This document shows, one piece after another, positions 34,298 through 46,837 of a DNA stretch of 64,000 nucleotides. Source of the stretch: Malus domestica (Eukaryota > Streptophyta > Magnoliopsida > Rosales > Rosaceae); the NCBI RefSeq assembly GCF_042453785.1, contig NC_091665.1, forward strand, positions 24,395,501 to 24,459,500. The letters run 5' to 3'. Numbering within the stretch: position 1 is the first letter of the stretch; every line of letters starts with the position of its first letter. The position numbers were made by a program, and so were the translations under genes. The notes beneath the pieces are model-generated. The model had not been told where the DNA came from. It ran no database searches and saw only the letters and a program-made list of their open reading frames with translations.

Positions 34298-37200
34298 TCA
34301 CTTGAGCTCTCTACTGAAGATCCCGAATCCTCGTTGTCCAACCTTATCCGTGCTTGTGCTGGTGCCTGGTCTTTGGCTGCTATCAGGTCTTGAACCAGGC
34401 GAGTTTGAATCTGATGGGATCCTTTCTGATACACCTTGTCTAGCAGGAGCATCACCTTTCGGATTGCTAAATATCCCGAAACCAATTCCTGGAGTACGGG
34501 GAGCGCTAGGACTTGAGGGTTCTTGCTTGGGGATATCATTAGGAGGAGGATTCGAGTTTCTAAATACAGGTGCATTCGTCTGAGCTTGCCTGGGTTCTCC
34601 CACTGGTGAGAAGGGTGGCGTCGGGGTTCCTGTTCTTTGATATGGAGTATGGGGCTCTCTCATTCCCGGTCCCCTATTATCCATTCCTCTTGTTGGTGAG
34701 AAGGGCAAGTCAGTTGGTGTTCCTGTTCTTTGATATGAAGTGTGGGGTTCTCTCATTCCCGCCCCCCTATTATCCATTCCTCTTGTTGGAGAATAAGGAT
34801 TCCTCGACTCATTATTTCCGTGCCTATTTTGAGTCCCATAAAAGGATTCTTGCAAGGGCAGTGGAGCTGTGCACGCTCTTGTAGGTGTGACATGCAACTT
34901 GTCTGGATCACTAATATCTGACTGAGAGGAGGCTCTTTGTGGCACAGTCGGATTATGAACCTGTGAGGTAACGCCACTTGCATCCTCACTACCCTTCTTT
35001 TGAGCCTCAGGGCTAGTTTTTTCAACAGTTTTTTTTGCACCGCCCTTCTTTGATGGGCCAAACTTCACATGCCTGACAATTATAAATGCCTCTTTTCCTT
35101 TTCCTAGCGTTGGCTCACATTCGATGAGAGCTACATCTTCTATCTGCAAATGGTCGTCTAACTCAGAGTGGGAGAAAAGGAAGACAAACGGTAATGAATA
35201 CAAAACAATGACAAAAAGAGCATCTGGCAATACCAACACAGTGAGACGAGAAAACAATTCTCCTAAGTCCTTATCCTCAGCATCCGAGGCAGTACACTGT
35301 TTCAGATCCATACAACACAATCAGGTAAATATAAGTTAATTCTTGTAACTTTAACTGAAGGATGCTGTGATAGATCCATGCAACAGACATATTTAGCAAA
35401 AACAACACAATGTATCCCATGATTCTACAAGGTGTTCGCTTAGACAAGCATACATATGAACAAGTTGCAGTAATAAATAAAATAAGTAGAGAAATGCATC
35501 TGTCTTTTAATGGAATAAGCAAAATATAGGGAAATCGATGTATCAAGAATTAACAAATAACAGTACTATGTTCTAGGTCGGCTTTTTTTTTTTTTTTTTG
35601 GGTCAACTTCTAGGTTGACTTATGATGCAACTTTTGGCATTTTTTAAAAGGGCCAAATTTTTATCAAAGTTCCTATAAACTCTTTCAAAAGCTCGTTGTG
35701 TAAAAATATCTAGATTTTAAACCAAATAAACCCCCTCCTGCATTCAAGTTCACTATTTTAAGAGTCATTTGTAAATAAACAAACTCTGTAGTTATCAATT
35801 CCCACAACGCATTTTTTGAGGAAAACATGAATAAGCCAATAGGCTATAGCTACCATAGCAAACATGAAATCCAGAAAAACATTGGAATATTTATCTCCCC
35901 CATTGCCAAAGTCTCACTTGAACTCCTCCATTAAAGAGAGTGGTGCATACGGAATCATCATGACATTGTTTTTCTTTATAACCCTGAACTCAGAGATTTC
36001 GTTTGAACTGGAGCATTGAGAAAATTATGCAATTTCAGTTTTAATTACATAAATCTAACAGATCACAGGTGTTCGCCGACAAGTCCAGACAAGTCAGACA
36101 AAATCTTAAGAAGATTGCAATTTCAGGTTAAGTTACCGAAAGTTGTGACATATAATTATTTGGATTTGAACTTTGAAGTGATGCAATGTTTCGGAGATTG
36201 TGTAAATGGTCTGTCATCTTGATTATTTTTTGGTGATCATATGAAGGCTTTGAGATATTTTATTAGAATTGTCAAATAGGATTTTTCTTATGCAAAAGGG
36301 AACTTAAGGCGTTTGTAGTGTTTACAAGGATAGGAAAAGGAATAAGTACCTTCACCCGGTAACCTTTCTCCATAAATCTCTTCACCATATCAGCTTTCAT
36401 CTTTAGGTCCTTGGCTTCCTGAAATCAGTAGCAGTACGTATTTTGTAACATCAGAACTTGCAATGTGTTTCAAATCATAACATCGCTACATTGATACTCA
36501 AAATGTAATCACCATATTCATCAAGAGATGAAAATAAAAACAGAAATGGTCCAGCCAGCGAGGTGACTTGCTTACCCAATGTATACTATATATCCCAGTA
36601 TAGCAACAAACACCAAGACATATAAAGTATTATAAAGACAAATTTTTATCTCTTAGTTTAAATCTAATTATAAGATTAAAAAAGATACTATGATAAAAAT
36701 TCTTTATTTTGAGTTCAATTTTCCTGTTATCTCCAAGCAACCCATACAGAAGCAACATATTTTCTGTTAATCTGAAAAAGTGACATTTGCTCAAAGATGT
36801 ATAAATTGATGGTGGAAGGAAACACAGAGCACTTGAAAAAATAACTTACAGTTTTTGGAGAAAACTTCACTTCCTTAGAATCTGCTCGCAAAGTCTTGTC
36901 CGACTGCATAGATTACAAATCTTATTAAAACACTATAAGCACATCACCAAAATAAAAACTCTAGCACGACATCATAGGAAAGGCTGCAAAAAACCAAAAA
37001 CAAAAACAGGGGGGAGAAAGAAGTAACTTAAAACTAATATGGGTTTTCAATAGAATTAACTTAAAACTACAGTCCACTATGGACAATTTGACATCTAGTA
37101 GATCTGACGAATAATGCTCATTTGACTCTACAGAGTGTAATGAATGGAGGTATCACTATATTAATGTTACCATACCTGTTACCTGTTTTTAGCATCATCG

Positions 37201-37407
37201 TGGCCATTAAAAGATCAGTGGTGCAAATTTTTACATCGTTGAGAATATGGGGTGTGTTTCCCCTCTCCCAACCCAAAACACTTGAGCACAAAAAGCATAA
37301 AATTAAGGAAGCAATGAAGTCCACAATGTTTTCAAAAACACTTCCATCCCAAATCCATACCCAGACAAAAAGGTTTCGATTGATTCTGAAGTTAGAGGGG
37401 GGGGAGA

Positions 37408-37454
<47 letters not shown>

Positions 37455-39347
37455 TATCATTTACTTTTTCACTTTAACATCAAAGGACAAGGCATAAATA
37501 TACACCATAACCTACCTTAATTTTAAGCTTCTTTTTCTCCCTTAATTCCTTTTTGTACTTCTCTTTGTGGAAATCCATGATTTTACAAACAGGAGGATCA
37601 GCCCTGGCTTCGACCTGTGCAAAATACAACAAAAGTTATTGGTAATCACTAATCAATAAGAGAACTAATTCATTGTCAGAGTAGATCAAACAAAATCTGC
37701 AACTAAATAAAAATGTGTTTTAAGTTAACCATTCAGATAAGGATCAAAGAATTAAATATCATAGCTCAAATGACGGAGAAAGTAACATGAAAAACCCCTC
37801 TCAGTCTTGTATTGTAATAAGAAACAAGAAAAGATAATTGATTTGGAGAAAGTTAGGCATCGTTACATGATTAAAAAAATTACCTCAACTAAATCAAGGT
37901 CGAGTGTCCTTGCCCGTTCCAGAGCTTCACGCCTTGAGACAATAAAATGCTCTGCATATATAAATAAATTAGAATGGCATATGATAGAGGTCCACTACAC
38001 TCCTACTCTACCTCCAGCTCATAATTTCATTGAAACCACCCTCTTTTAATACAGAGAGAACTCTTCCATTCCCTTCTCCTATTGACACTCTCATAACTCT
38101 CAATACTCAATTCACTCCCTTTGAGTATTTAGTTTAGAACCGCCAATTCACAAGACAGGCTGTCATTCACTGGAAGATGATTTCCAATAAAAACTGTTAG
38201 TTTTTGCTTCTCAGTTCTCCGCCATCAACAGTCAGAAACTGTTTGATGAACCATTTCATTCTCTTACCTTCTTTCCTTTTCTTCACAAGTAAATTCATAC
38301 ACCCTATAAGTATCAACCCAAAATTTCAGCAAGACACCCCTTGGCCTGAATGCCATTTGCTTCCTCCTATCAGTTCCTTAACAAGACAGCATTTGCATCC
38401 AAAATACAACGTTTTTACACTGTTACCATCATTTTCTCAAAAACCCAATATAGTGTTTGTACCATTACGTCCTAATATTAATTTCAAAGTGAACACACAA
38501 AACAAAGTTGATATACATAAACTCATAAATCTTTAATCACTTATAAAAAGACAGTACCTTCATCCAACACAAGCCTAACGAACTCAGCAGTAATCTTCTC
38601 ATTCAATCGCGGACCGCTTGTGCTCTGCTCTACCTTCTTTGTATTTGTTTGAAACTGAACAATATATGAATTAAAACCACACATCATTCAACATTACCAA
38701 AATCATGAATACCCACATATCTCACAAGTCACCCCCAAACATAAAAGCCAAATGTAATATGCCACCTAAACTGCTCACCTCAAAACACAAAACACAAAAA
38801 ACAAAATAACCACTCAGCACTCCGGTCCAGTGGTAAACCACAACCTTCGACGCCCATAGATGGAAAGTTCAATACCAAATGTAACATTCTACCTAAACTG
38901 CTCACCTCAGAAAACTAAACCCAGAAAAAGGAAAGGAAAAAAAAAAACACGTTCCCAATATCTATCTACAAATAAAGTGCAAAGTCATCCCAGTTTAATC
39001 AAATATGACTTACTACGGATTTCTCAATATCATCATATTTTCCAAATTACCCACAAAATACAATAAACATATAAAACATTCAAACCCCACAGAATTGGAT
39101 AAAAATTTAGATTACCCAGATGATCAGATGGCCATGCGGGAATAATTACCTGGACGGGAGCAGCAAAGAACCTGACTTTACTGCCGAAATCCGTTGGTCT
39201 ACCGTGAGGGATCAAATGTGGGATTTCTGAGACGCATGCTTTCGAATGTGTAGCAGTCGGGTTGATCAAAGAGGCGTAATGGATAGTCTTGGACTGGTAG
39301 GACAATTGCCGCAGCTTCGACTGCCCGATTCTACTCCAAAACGCCAT
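34298..39347 (-). CDS. IF3: Organellar (probably mitochondrial) translation initiation factor IF3
   Basis: IF3 binds the small ribosomal subunit, prevents premature subunit joining and checks the start codon. Eight exons (minus): 39150-39347, 38558-38654, 37884-37951, 37516-37614, 36850-36903, 36350-36418, 35234-35296 and 34298-35143. All are GT-AG; 1494 nt, 497 aa. Residues 1-66 look like a mitochondrial presequence (MAFWSRIGQSKLRQLSYQSK). The IF3 N-domain is about 78-150 (GPRLNEKITAEFVRLVLDE, PPVCKIMDFHKEKYKKE). The C-domain is about 155-245 (VKFSPKTEAKDLKMKADMV, FIIVRHVKFGPSKKG). Residues 250-497 are a long Pro/Ser/Thr/Arg-rich tail with a 31-aa repeat, ending GQRGFGIFSRELK. Bacterial IF3 is about 180 aa. 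A similar tail is known in plant mitochondrial IF3, so it is not an artefact of frame choice. Confidence 0.9.
34601..34790 (-). repeat. 93-bp (31-aa) repeat in the IF3 C-terminal tail
   Basis: Two tandem copies with a 93-bp offset each encode SPTRGMDNRG, GMREPHT and YQRTGTPT. The copies stay in frame. A partial third copy (SPVGEP) follows. Confidence 0.9.
37395..37451. repeat. (GA)n microsatellite in an IF3 intron
   Basis: A G-run is followed by about 22 GA units, in the intron between exons 4 and 5 of the IF3 gene. Confidence 0.95.
38816..38876 (+). repeat. Possible tRNA-derived SINE head in IF3 intron 1-2 region
   Basis: GGTCCAGTGGTAAACC resembles a Pol III A-box and AGTTCAATACC a B-box, at roughly tRNA spacing. 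The segment is flanked by a direct repeat of about 38 bp (CCTAAACTGCTCACCTC at both sides), longer than a normal SINE target duplication. It is only a suggestion. Confidence 0.3.
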
Positions 39348-40417
39348 ATTTTTTTTTCTGGTTTCACATATCGGACTGCGGCATTGAGATTACAGAGAGA
39401 GAGAGAGAGAGAGCAAGCGAGAGAGGGGATTCGGGGCGAGTGTCTTCGCAGGGAAAGAAAAACGGGTCGGGTGTTCTAAACCTGGGCCAGGTTATTAAAT
39501 GGTCGGGTTAGATTAGAATGTGGGCTTAGGTGTAGGCCCATTTCCTATGGATTCAAAGCTTCCCCTGCCCTATTGATTTGTTTTTCTTTCTTGGGTCCAA
39601 ACGCCCAAGTACGAATGTTTTTCGAGCGGATTCGATTGGAATTTTTCATTTCAAAAGTTTTGAATCAAATAAAAAAATTTCAATTCGGGATTTTCAGATT
39701 ACTCAAAATTTTTGGAATTAGATACGAGTTTGTGAATATTCTTGAACTTTTTTATATATACAAGTTATTGTTCTTTGTTAGTACTTCGAAATAAGTTTGG
39801 AAACTCAAAATTCTTGAGACCTCTATATACAATATCAATTTTCATCCAATCTTTTTGAAAATGTTCAGATTCAAGAATCATAATCGAAAATTCAACGGCA
39901 GAAATGAAAATTTCAGTCAGAATTCCACCCCTAACCTTATCGATTTGTTTATTCTCCTCATTGTTTGCATAGCATTGACTTTTCGTTTTACGTTATAGGT
40001 TGTTTTTGTTGGCTTAGACTAAAAATTAGGTTTGGTTTTAGTCATTTTGATTATTTTGTTCCACTGTTGAGTTGACAGTCAAAGTTGCCAAAGCAAAAGA
40101 TGAGAAAAAAGGACTTGACGATTTGATGGTTTCATCGTATCCGCTTCTGATGAGTCAAATTTGAACACCCATTTGACCTTTTACCTCTTCTGCGATCAAA
40201 CCGTAAAGCCTCACGTTAATGTCTCAGCATCGTTAGTGTTCATGAGACGTGCGTGTCCTGGTTCTAGAAGAATTATCGAGGAACCAAAAGTAAGCATCGA
40301 GACAGTTTTTTCTTCCGATCATCTCTAGACTTCTGCTGTTTTTGATAATGCATAAATATCATAAAATATGAGCTGATTAGTCTATAAAATTTTAATTAAT
40401 CTCACTTAGAAGTCGGT
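39348..40417. other. IF3 promoter side and intergenic DNA
   Basis: 39360-39440 contains a (GA)n run in the probable IF3 leader. The rest to 40417 is AT-rich with no gene that I recognise. Confidence 0.5.
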
Positions 40418-40420
40418 TTG

Positions 40421-40807
40421 AAGCATATTCAAAGGAGATGTCAAAATATTCAAATCAGCAATAACGGTAACAAAAGACAACATTAATGTTTTTCAACTAA
40501 GAAGCCAAATCTGATGTGGCATGACATGAATTGACATCTCTCCCCTTTGCTGCCAAATTTGACCGCACCTTCACATTTTTTTAATTAATTATTAAATACT
40601 TTTTATTAATTTTTTTATTAGTTTAAAGCATTATCCTTTTGTTTCTTTTCATTCCCAGTGCAAAGAAAATACATATGAATTATTATTTTATGTTTAAAAT
40701 TTGACATATCGGTTGGAGAGCAAAAGTTTAAAAGATGTCAAAGTGTCACGTAAGTCTTTAAATTTAAATTTTAGGTTTAAAATTTAACATCTTCTTCGAA
40801 GATGATC
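40421..40807. mobile_element. Tourist-like MITE, older copy
   Basis: The left AAGCATATTCAAAGGAGATG and the right CATCTTCTTCGAAGATGATC are imperfect inverted repeats. The flanking triplets are TTG (40418-40420) and TTA (40808-40810), a target duplication with one change. The family looks like that of the 4158 element. Confidence 0.65.
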
Positions 40808-41065
40808 TTAGCATGCAATATCATCCAACGTAAGACACGTGGGGTGGACCAAGTTTATGGGCCAACTTAAGAGAATAATTAAGATTAAGAAATACCCTAA
40901 GTCTATTTTTTGAGCTGCTTTTTTCAAATATCCGACACTTTTCTTTTATAGAGAAGGAGAAAGAGAAAGAGGGAGGGGAAAAGATGAACAAGGAACATGA
41001 GTCACAATTATTCACAACGAGGAAGGTGATTTGAGTTTTCTTATCTTTTTTAATAGGGATCTTTT

Positions 41066-43285
41066 TGACACACCCCGACCCAGAGGATCAAGGCGTGCTG
41101 GCCGTCACGTGAGCGTGACGTAACCATAAGTGCGACAAGGAAGCAAGATATAACAGAACATAAAGGAATTCAAACCAATCTCTAGTAGAACCACCTACTA
41201 GAATAAAAGGATGAGTTATAAGGTAAACACATAAATTCAGAGCATAGGTTTAAGTGCAGTCAAGTAGGACTCAAATAAAATACATCACCCGCAGGTGAGT
41301 CCTACATGCAGAACGTCTGTCAGAATGCCGAAAAAGACCCGGAGAGCCACCAACCGCTAACTAGAACCTGGAGGGGCACAAAACAAAGATGAGTGGGTCA
41401 GTAAAACCAAAGATTTTCCAAAACATTTCATTTAAAACATTTCTAACCCCTCACCGTAAAACCTGTATACTTTCCCAGAAAAATAGTATATAAACATATA
41501 TATACACATATCATCAAAACTCAGCTCATATCCATCAACATAACATCTTAGAAATAATATGCCACGCCATGCCAAATATAATCAGAAATGCATCAATATC
41601 AATCAGGTGAAATAATAAATCAACCGGAGACCCTACAATAGTCATGTACGGCTGATTCTAAAGCTCAACATCCCACTCAGCCGGAGTCACCACAGTGACC
41701 TATATGGCCCTGCCGGAGTCACCAACTATGACCTGTACGGCACAACACTGCACATCACTCGGAACTACGTAAAGTAGTATGTACGATGAAATGTGTATAA
41801 ATACGCTCTAGTGCTTCTCTCATCAATCATCAGCGCGCATAACTAAGGTCACCCACTAGTCGGAACCACATCTAGTGATCTATACGACTAGCATGTCGGA
41901 ACCCTCCCATGGTCTGTACGACATCCACCTACTTGGATCCAAGACGAGCGTGCGGTGTGGTGAATAATAATATAAGCACTAACACCTAGGGTGCAGGTTA
42001 TGAGCTTCCAATGCAATTCTCATAAAATAACTCATCTGAATAATATAAAAACTCACATGTGCGTCCACCGCGTCAATTAACATATATAGGCATCAATTAT
42101 CAAACTAATTATCTCAACAATTGCATGCATGGCAAATTAATTCATAATTTTCATATAAAACGCATTTTCTGGGAAAAACAGTTGTATATAGGTAATACGA
42201 AAACAAAATTGCCCACTCACTGATAAGTCGATGGGTCGTAACCCCCGTGACGTCCCTGGATGCGCTCGTCCTCGGGATAAATGTCACCTATATGCGAAAC
42301 AACTATAAAAACGTTAATTTAAACACATAACCAATAATTCGAAATAACTTCTCATACGATGCTCAATTTGGGTATATGAATATACCACATCGACCTACTC
42401 GACGTCACGGACGTCGAGTAATTTTTAGAAAAAATTTTGGAGGCCGCACGCGCCAGGACAGGCACGGGGACATGCGCCCCCACGCGCACCATCTTCAACC
42501 TCGGCTCGCCGGACTGAACTTTCCGGCGGCCGGTTTCCAGCCAAACTTTGAACGTCTCGTTCTCTTTCGTTTCTTAACCATTTTCTTCGTATTTTATACC
42601 AAAATGAAGCACTCAACATGTAGTTTCACGTTATACTACTTTAAAGCTCTAAAAACTACGAAATCTCACCGGAAAAATTCCACAAGAACCGGCCAACTTT
42701 GAACGTGGTGATCCCAACGTCCAAAACTTCCAAACGAACGTCCCCGAGCTTCCTTAGGACCTCACTAAGCTCACTACAAGCTTGGATTGTCCTAAAAATC
42801 AACCAACATAAAGTTCATGAATAGTGCCAAATTCGGACCTCGAGATTTCAACGTGAAAACGAAGGATTCCTTACCTAAAAATGGTGCCCTTGAGTTCGTA
42901 GAGCCTTCACGAGCACAATGGTGCCCTTGGCACCTTCGATCCGTGAAGTTTCAGGGTTTGGGGGTGTTGGTCCGTACAGTTTGAGAGTGAGGGAGAGTGA
43001 GAGACTGAGAGAGAGAGTCGTGAGGGAGGAGAAAGAGTGAGCACGGGGGAAGGAGAGAATGAGAGGTCCTGCGTGTGTGGCCCAACCAAAACCATACACC
43101 AATCTTAATCCCTAACCACAAAATACAAATAACCTTATTTAATCAACTTATCTTATTTATTTTCTTCCAAAACATATCTAAGATTAGACCAAATAATATC
43201 ACACACCCACGTACCTTAATGCCCGTGAAGGGCAATTCCGTCATTTCACGTCCTGAATAAGAAAATCTCGGGACGGGCTATGACA
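41066..43285 (-). repeat. 3' LTR (full length, 2220 bp) of the Ty3 element
   Basis: It runs from TGACACACCCCGACC to GGGACGGGCTATGACA. It contains CGGAGTCACCAC/GTACGGC-type short repeats (41640-41950) and a CT/GA-rich leader-like stretch (42960-43040). Short frames in it are not genes. The CA-proximal end joins the polypurine tract of the internal region. Confidence 0.88.
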
Positions 43286-43300
43286 ATCTCCCCTCCTTAT
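43286..43300 (-). promoter_or_regulatory. Polypurine tract of the Ty3 element
   Basis: In element sense the sequence is ATAAGGAGGGGAGAT, directly next to the 3' LTR start TGTCATAGCC. A purine-rich tract at this position primes plus-strand DNA synthesis in LTR elements. Confidence 0.8.
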
Positions 43301-43340
43301 AGAATTTCGTCCCCGAAATTCCCATAACCAATTAAACCAC

Positions 43341-46300
43341 TTAATACCCATAGAATAATCTTGGGTACATCTCTCTCAAACGATCTTCTGTCTCCCAGGT
43401 AGCTTCTTCTACGGAATGGTTCCTCCACAACACCTTCACCAAACTCACCGTCTTGTTTCTTAAAACCTTATCTTTCCAATCCAAGATAGTGACTGGTTCC
43501 TCATCATATGTCAAATCCGGATTATTCTCTAGCGGTTGAGGAGGGATCACATGAGAAGGATCAGAAATATAATGTTGAAGCATAGAGACATGGAACACAT
43601 TATGGACCTTAGATAACTCCGGGGGCAACTCCAACCGGTAGGCAACTTCACCAATTCTTTCAATGATCACATAAGGTCCAATGTATCTCGGACTTAGCTT
43701 CCCTCTTTTTCCAAATCGTACCACACCTCTCCAAGGTGACAATTTCAAAAATACCCAATCGCCCACATTATACACTCGATCAGTGGCATGTCGATCAACT
43801 AAACTCTTCTGTCGATCTTGGGCTGCTTTCAGGTTAGACTTAATTACCTGAACATTTTGAGTTGTCTCATCCACAATTTCTGGGCCTTCTAACACCCTTT
43901 CACCAACCTCAGACCAACACAATGGTGTACGACACGCCTTACCATAAAGTGCCTCAAATGGTGACATATCAATGCTCGAGTGAAAACTATTATTGTAGGC
44001 AAATTCCATCAAGTCCAGACGATCATGCCAGGAATCACCAAATTGTAACACCGAAGATCTCAACATATCCTCCAACGTCTGAATCGTCCTCTCTGATTGC
44101 CCATCAGTTTGAGGATGATAAGCAGTGCTGTACAGCAATTGCGTACCAAGAGCTTCCTGAAAAGCTACCCAAAATTTAAAAGTAAATCTTGGGTCTCGGT
44201 CAGAAATAATATTCACTGGAACTCCATGGTACTTCACAATCTTCGTAATGAACAACCTAGCCAATTTATTCAGAGGATACTTCTCCCTCACTGGAATGAA
44301 ATGCGCTGACTTGGTAAGTCGATCCACAATCACCCAAATACCATCAAATCCGTTTCGTGTACGAGGAAGTTTATACACGAAGTCCATGGTTATATTTTCC
44401 CATTTCCACTGAGGAACGGGAAGCGGCTGCATTCGCCCAAATGGCTTCTTTCTTTCTGCTTTAACTTGCTGGCAAATAATACATTTGCTCACATACTCAG
44501 CAATTTCCCTTTTCATACCCGGCCAATAATAAAATGGTCGAATGGTATGATACATTTTAGTGCCTCCCGGGTGCATCGCATAAGCTGAACAATGCGTTTC
44601 ATCCAATATTTCCTTCTTTAATTCCTCATTATTCGGGACATACATTCTATTTTCCTGCATAAGCATACCATCTGATTCCCGAATCCGGAGGTCTTTCTTT
44701 TTCCCTTCACTTCTTAACTGAACCATTTCTTGAATTTCCTCATCCACCATATGAGCTTCGAGTATACGATCAACCAAAACTGGCCTGACTTGAAAACTAG
44801 CAAGAAAGGCTCCACTTCGATCTTCCAACTCCAACTTTACTCCAGTTGCCCTCAGTTCAGTAAGAAGAGGAACACGACTAGCATATAAGGCATTGAGTCT
44901 ACCTTGAGGTTTCCTACTTAGTGCATCAGCCACCACATTAGCACGACCCGGATGATACTCAATTGTGCAGTCATAATCACTTAACAATTCCATCCACCTT
45001 CGCTGACGAAGATTAAGATCATGCTGAGTAAACAGATACTGAAGACTCTTGTGATCAGTGAAGATCTTACATTTCTCACCATATAAATAATGCCTCCAAA
45101 TCTTCAAAGCAAAGACGATAGCTGCCAATTCAAGATCGTGAGTGGGATAGTTCCTTTCATGATTTTTCAGCTGCCGAGAAGCATAGGCAATCACTCTATT
45201 ATGCTGCATCAAAACACATCCCAAACCATTCAAGGAAGCATCACTATAAATCTCAAAATTACCGCTATCATCAGGAAGTACCAATACTGGAGCATGAGTG
45301 AGGCAACATTTCAATTGCTGGAAACTCCGCTCACAATTCTCATCCCACTCGAATTTAACATCCTTCCTGGTCAACTTCGTTAACGGCAAAGCAATCATAG
45401 AAAAATCCTGAACAAACCGTCGATAATAACCTGCTAAACCAAGAAAACTTCGTACCTCAGTGACGGTTCGAGGTTGCTCCCAATTCTCCACTGCCGCTAT
45501 CTTTTGAGTATTAACTTGAATTCCTTGAGCCGATACAACATGCCCCAAAAATGCCACTTCAGTCAACCAAAACTGACATTTACTGAACTTAGCATATAAC
45601 CGATGCTCCATCAATTTCTTTAACACCAAGTTAAGATGTCAGATATGATCTGCTTTAGATTTAGAGTATACCAGAATATCATCAATAAAAACAATAACAA
45701 ATTTATCAAGATATTGCTGGAATACCTCATTCATCAACCTCATGAAAGTTGCAGGTGCATTAGTTAACCCAAATGGCATAACCCGAAATTCATAATGTCC
45801 GTAACGGGTTCGGAAAGCTGTCTTAGGTACATCTTCCTCTTTAATTTTCAACTGATAATAACCGGATCTCAAATCAATTTTAGAGAATACACACGCACCT
45901 TTCAGCTGATCAAACAAATCATCGATGCGAGGCAATGGATAACGGTTTTTAATCGTTACCTGGTTCAATTGCCTATAGTCAATGCATAATCTCAGAGTTC
46001 CATCTTTCTTCCTCACAAATAATACTGGAGCACCCCAAGGTGACGAACTAGGCTGAATGAAACCCTTATCAAGTAATTCTTGCAACTGAATTTTCAATTC
46101 TCTCAACTCAGCAGGAGCCATTCTATAAGGAGTTAGAGATATAGGGTCAGTACCTGGAAGCAAATCAATAGAGAATTCCACCTCTCTGTCTGGCGGCAGC
46201 CCCGGCAAATCATCAGGAAATACATCAGGATAATGTCTGACCACACCAACTTCTTCTATACTAGGAGAAACAACATCATTTAACACCACATGTGCTAAAT

Positions 46301-46835
46301 ATCCTTGGCAACCCTTCGATAATAATTTCCTTGCTCTTATGGCAGAAATAACGCCATGTCTCACCGCACTTCTTTCGCCCACAAAAGTAACCTCGGGTAG
46401 TCCAGGACGATAAAAAGTAACTGATTTACCATAACAATCAATATGGGCACGATTATAATGCAACCAATCAGCTCCTAGAATCACATCAAAATCCACAATG
46501 TCTAACGGAATAAGATCAGCTGGCATAACTATGCCCTCTACCATCACTGGACACCCAAGATACACACTATCAACATAACATTTATCTCCTCTAGGCATGG
46601 CAAACTCTAAATCAAATCCTAGAGGTGAAGGGTGAGGTTGAGTCATTTGAGCAAACGTATGAGAAATCACAAAGTGTGTAGCACCACAATCAATCAAAAC
46701 CTTAGCAAAATGACCAAGAACATTTAACGTACCCATGATCAAGTCCGGATGGTTCTGAGCCTCTTGCAGTGAGATGTGATTAACACGCCCCTGAGCTTGC
46801 TGTCGTCCACCACGACCTCTACTGCCTTGATTACC
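43341..46835 (-). pseudogene. Ty3/gypsy pol (protease-RT-RNase H-integrase), one in-frame stop
   Basis: Retroelement polyprotein that copies element RNA and integrates the cDNA. In order on the minus strand: a short gag C-terminal tail (about 46740-46835, [11 protein letters not shown]), protease with [12 protein letters not shown] with [15 protein letters not shown] and the catalytic FIDDILVYS, RNase H with [12 protein letters not shown] and [11 protein letters not shown], integrase with an H-H-C-C zinc finger ([12 protein letters not shown]) and the core motifs MDFVYKLP and SDRDPRF, and a chromodomain-like end ([12 protein letters not shown]). One TGA at 45639-45641, shortly after the RT catalytic motif, splits an otherwise open frame. 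The motifs point to the Tekay/Del lineage of chromoviruses. Little decay suggests a fairly young copy. Confidence 0.92.
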
Positions 46836-46837
46836 TC

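Noticed and set aside
34267..34575. Alternative frame at the IF3 3' end
   Set aside because: It is a shifted frame over the repetitive tail; the frame continuous with the IF3 C-domain ends at 34298.
39348..39479. Head-to-head gene opposite IF3
   Set aside because: The plus-strand frame 39246-39479 overlaps the IF3 first exon and leader and contains a GA-run translation only.
42376..43102. Short frames in the Ty3 LTR (also 48432-48817)
   Set aside because: The same frames occur in both LTR copies and reflect LTR sequence; no protein family is recognisable.
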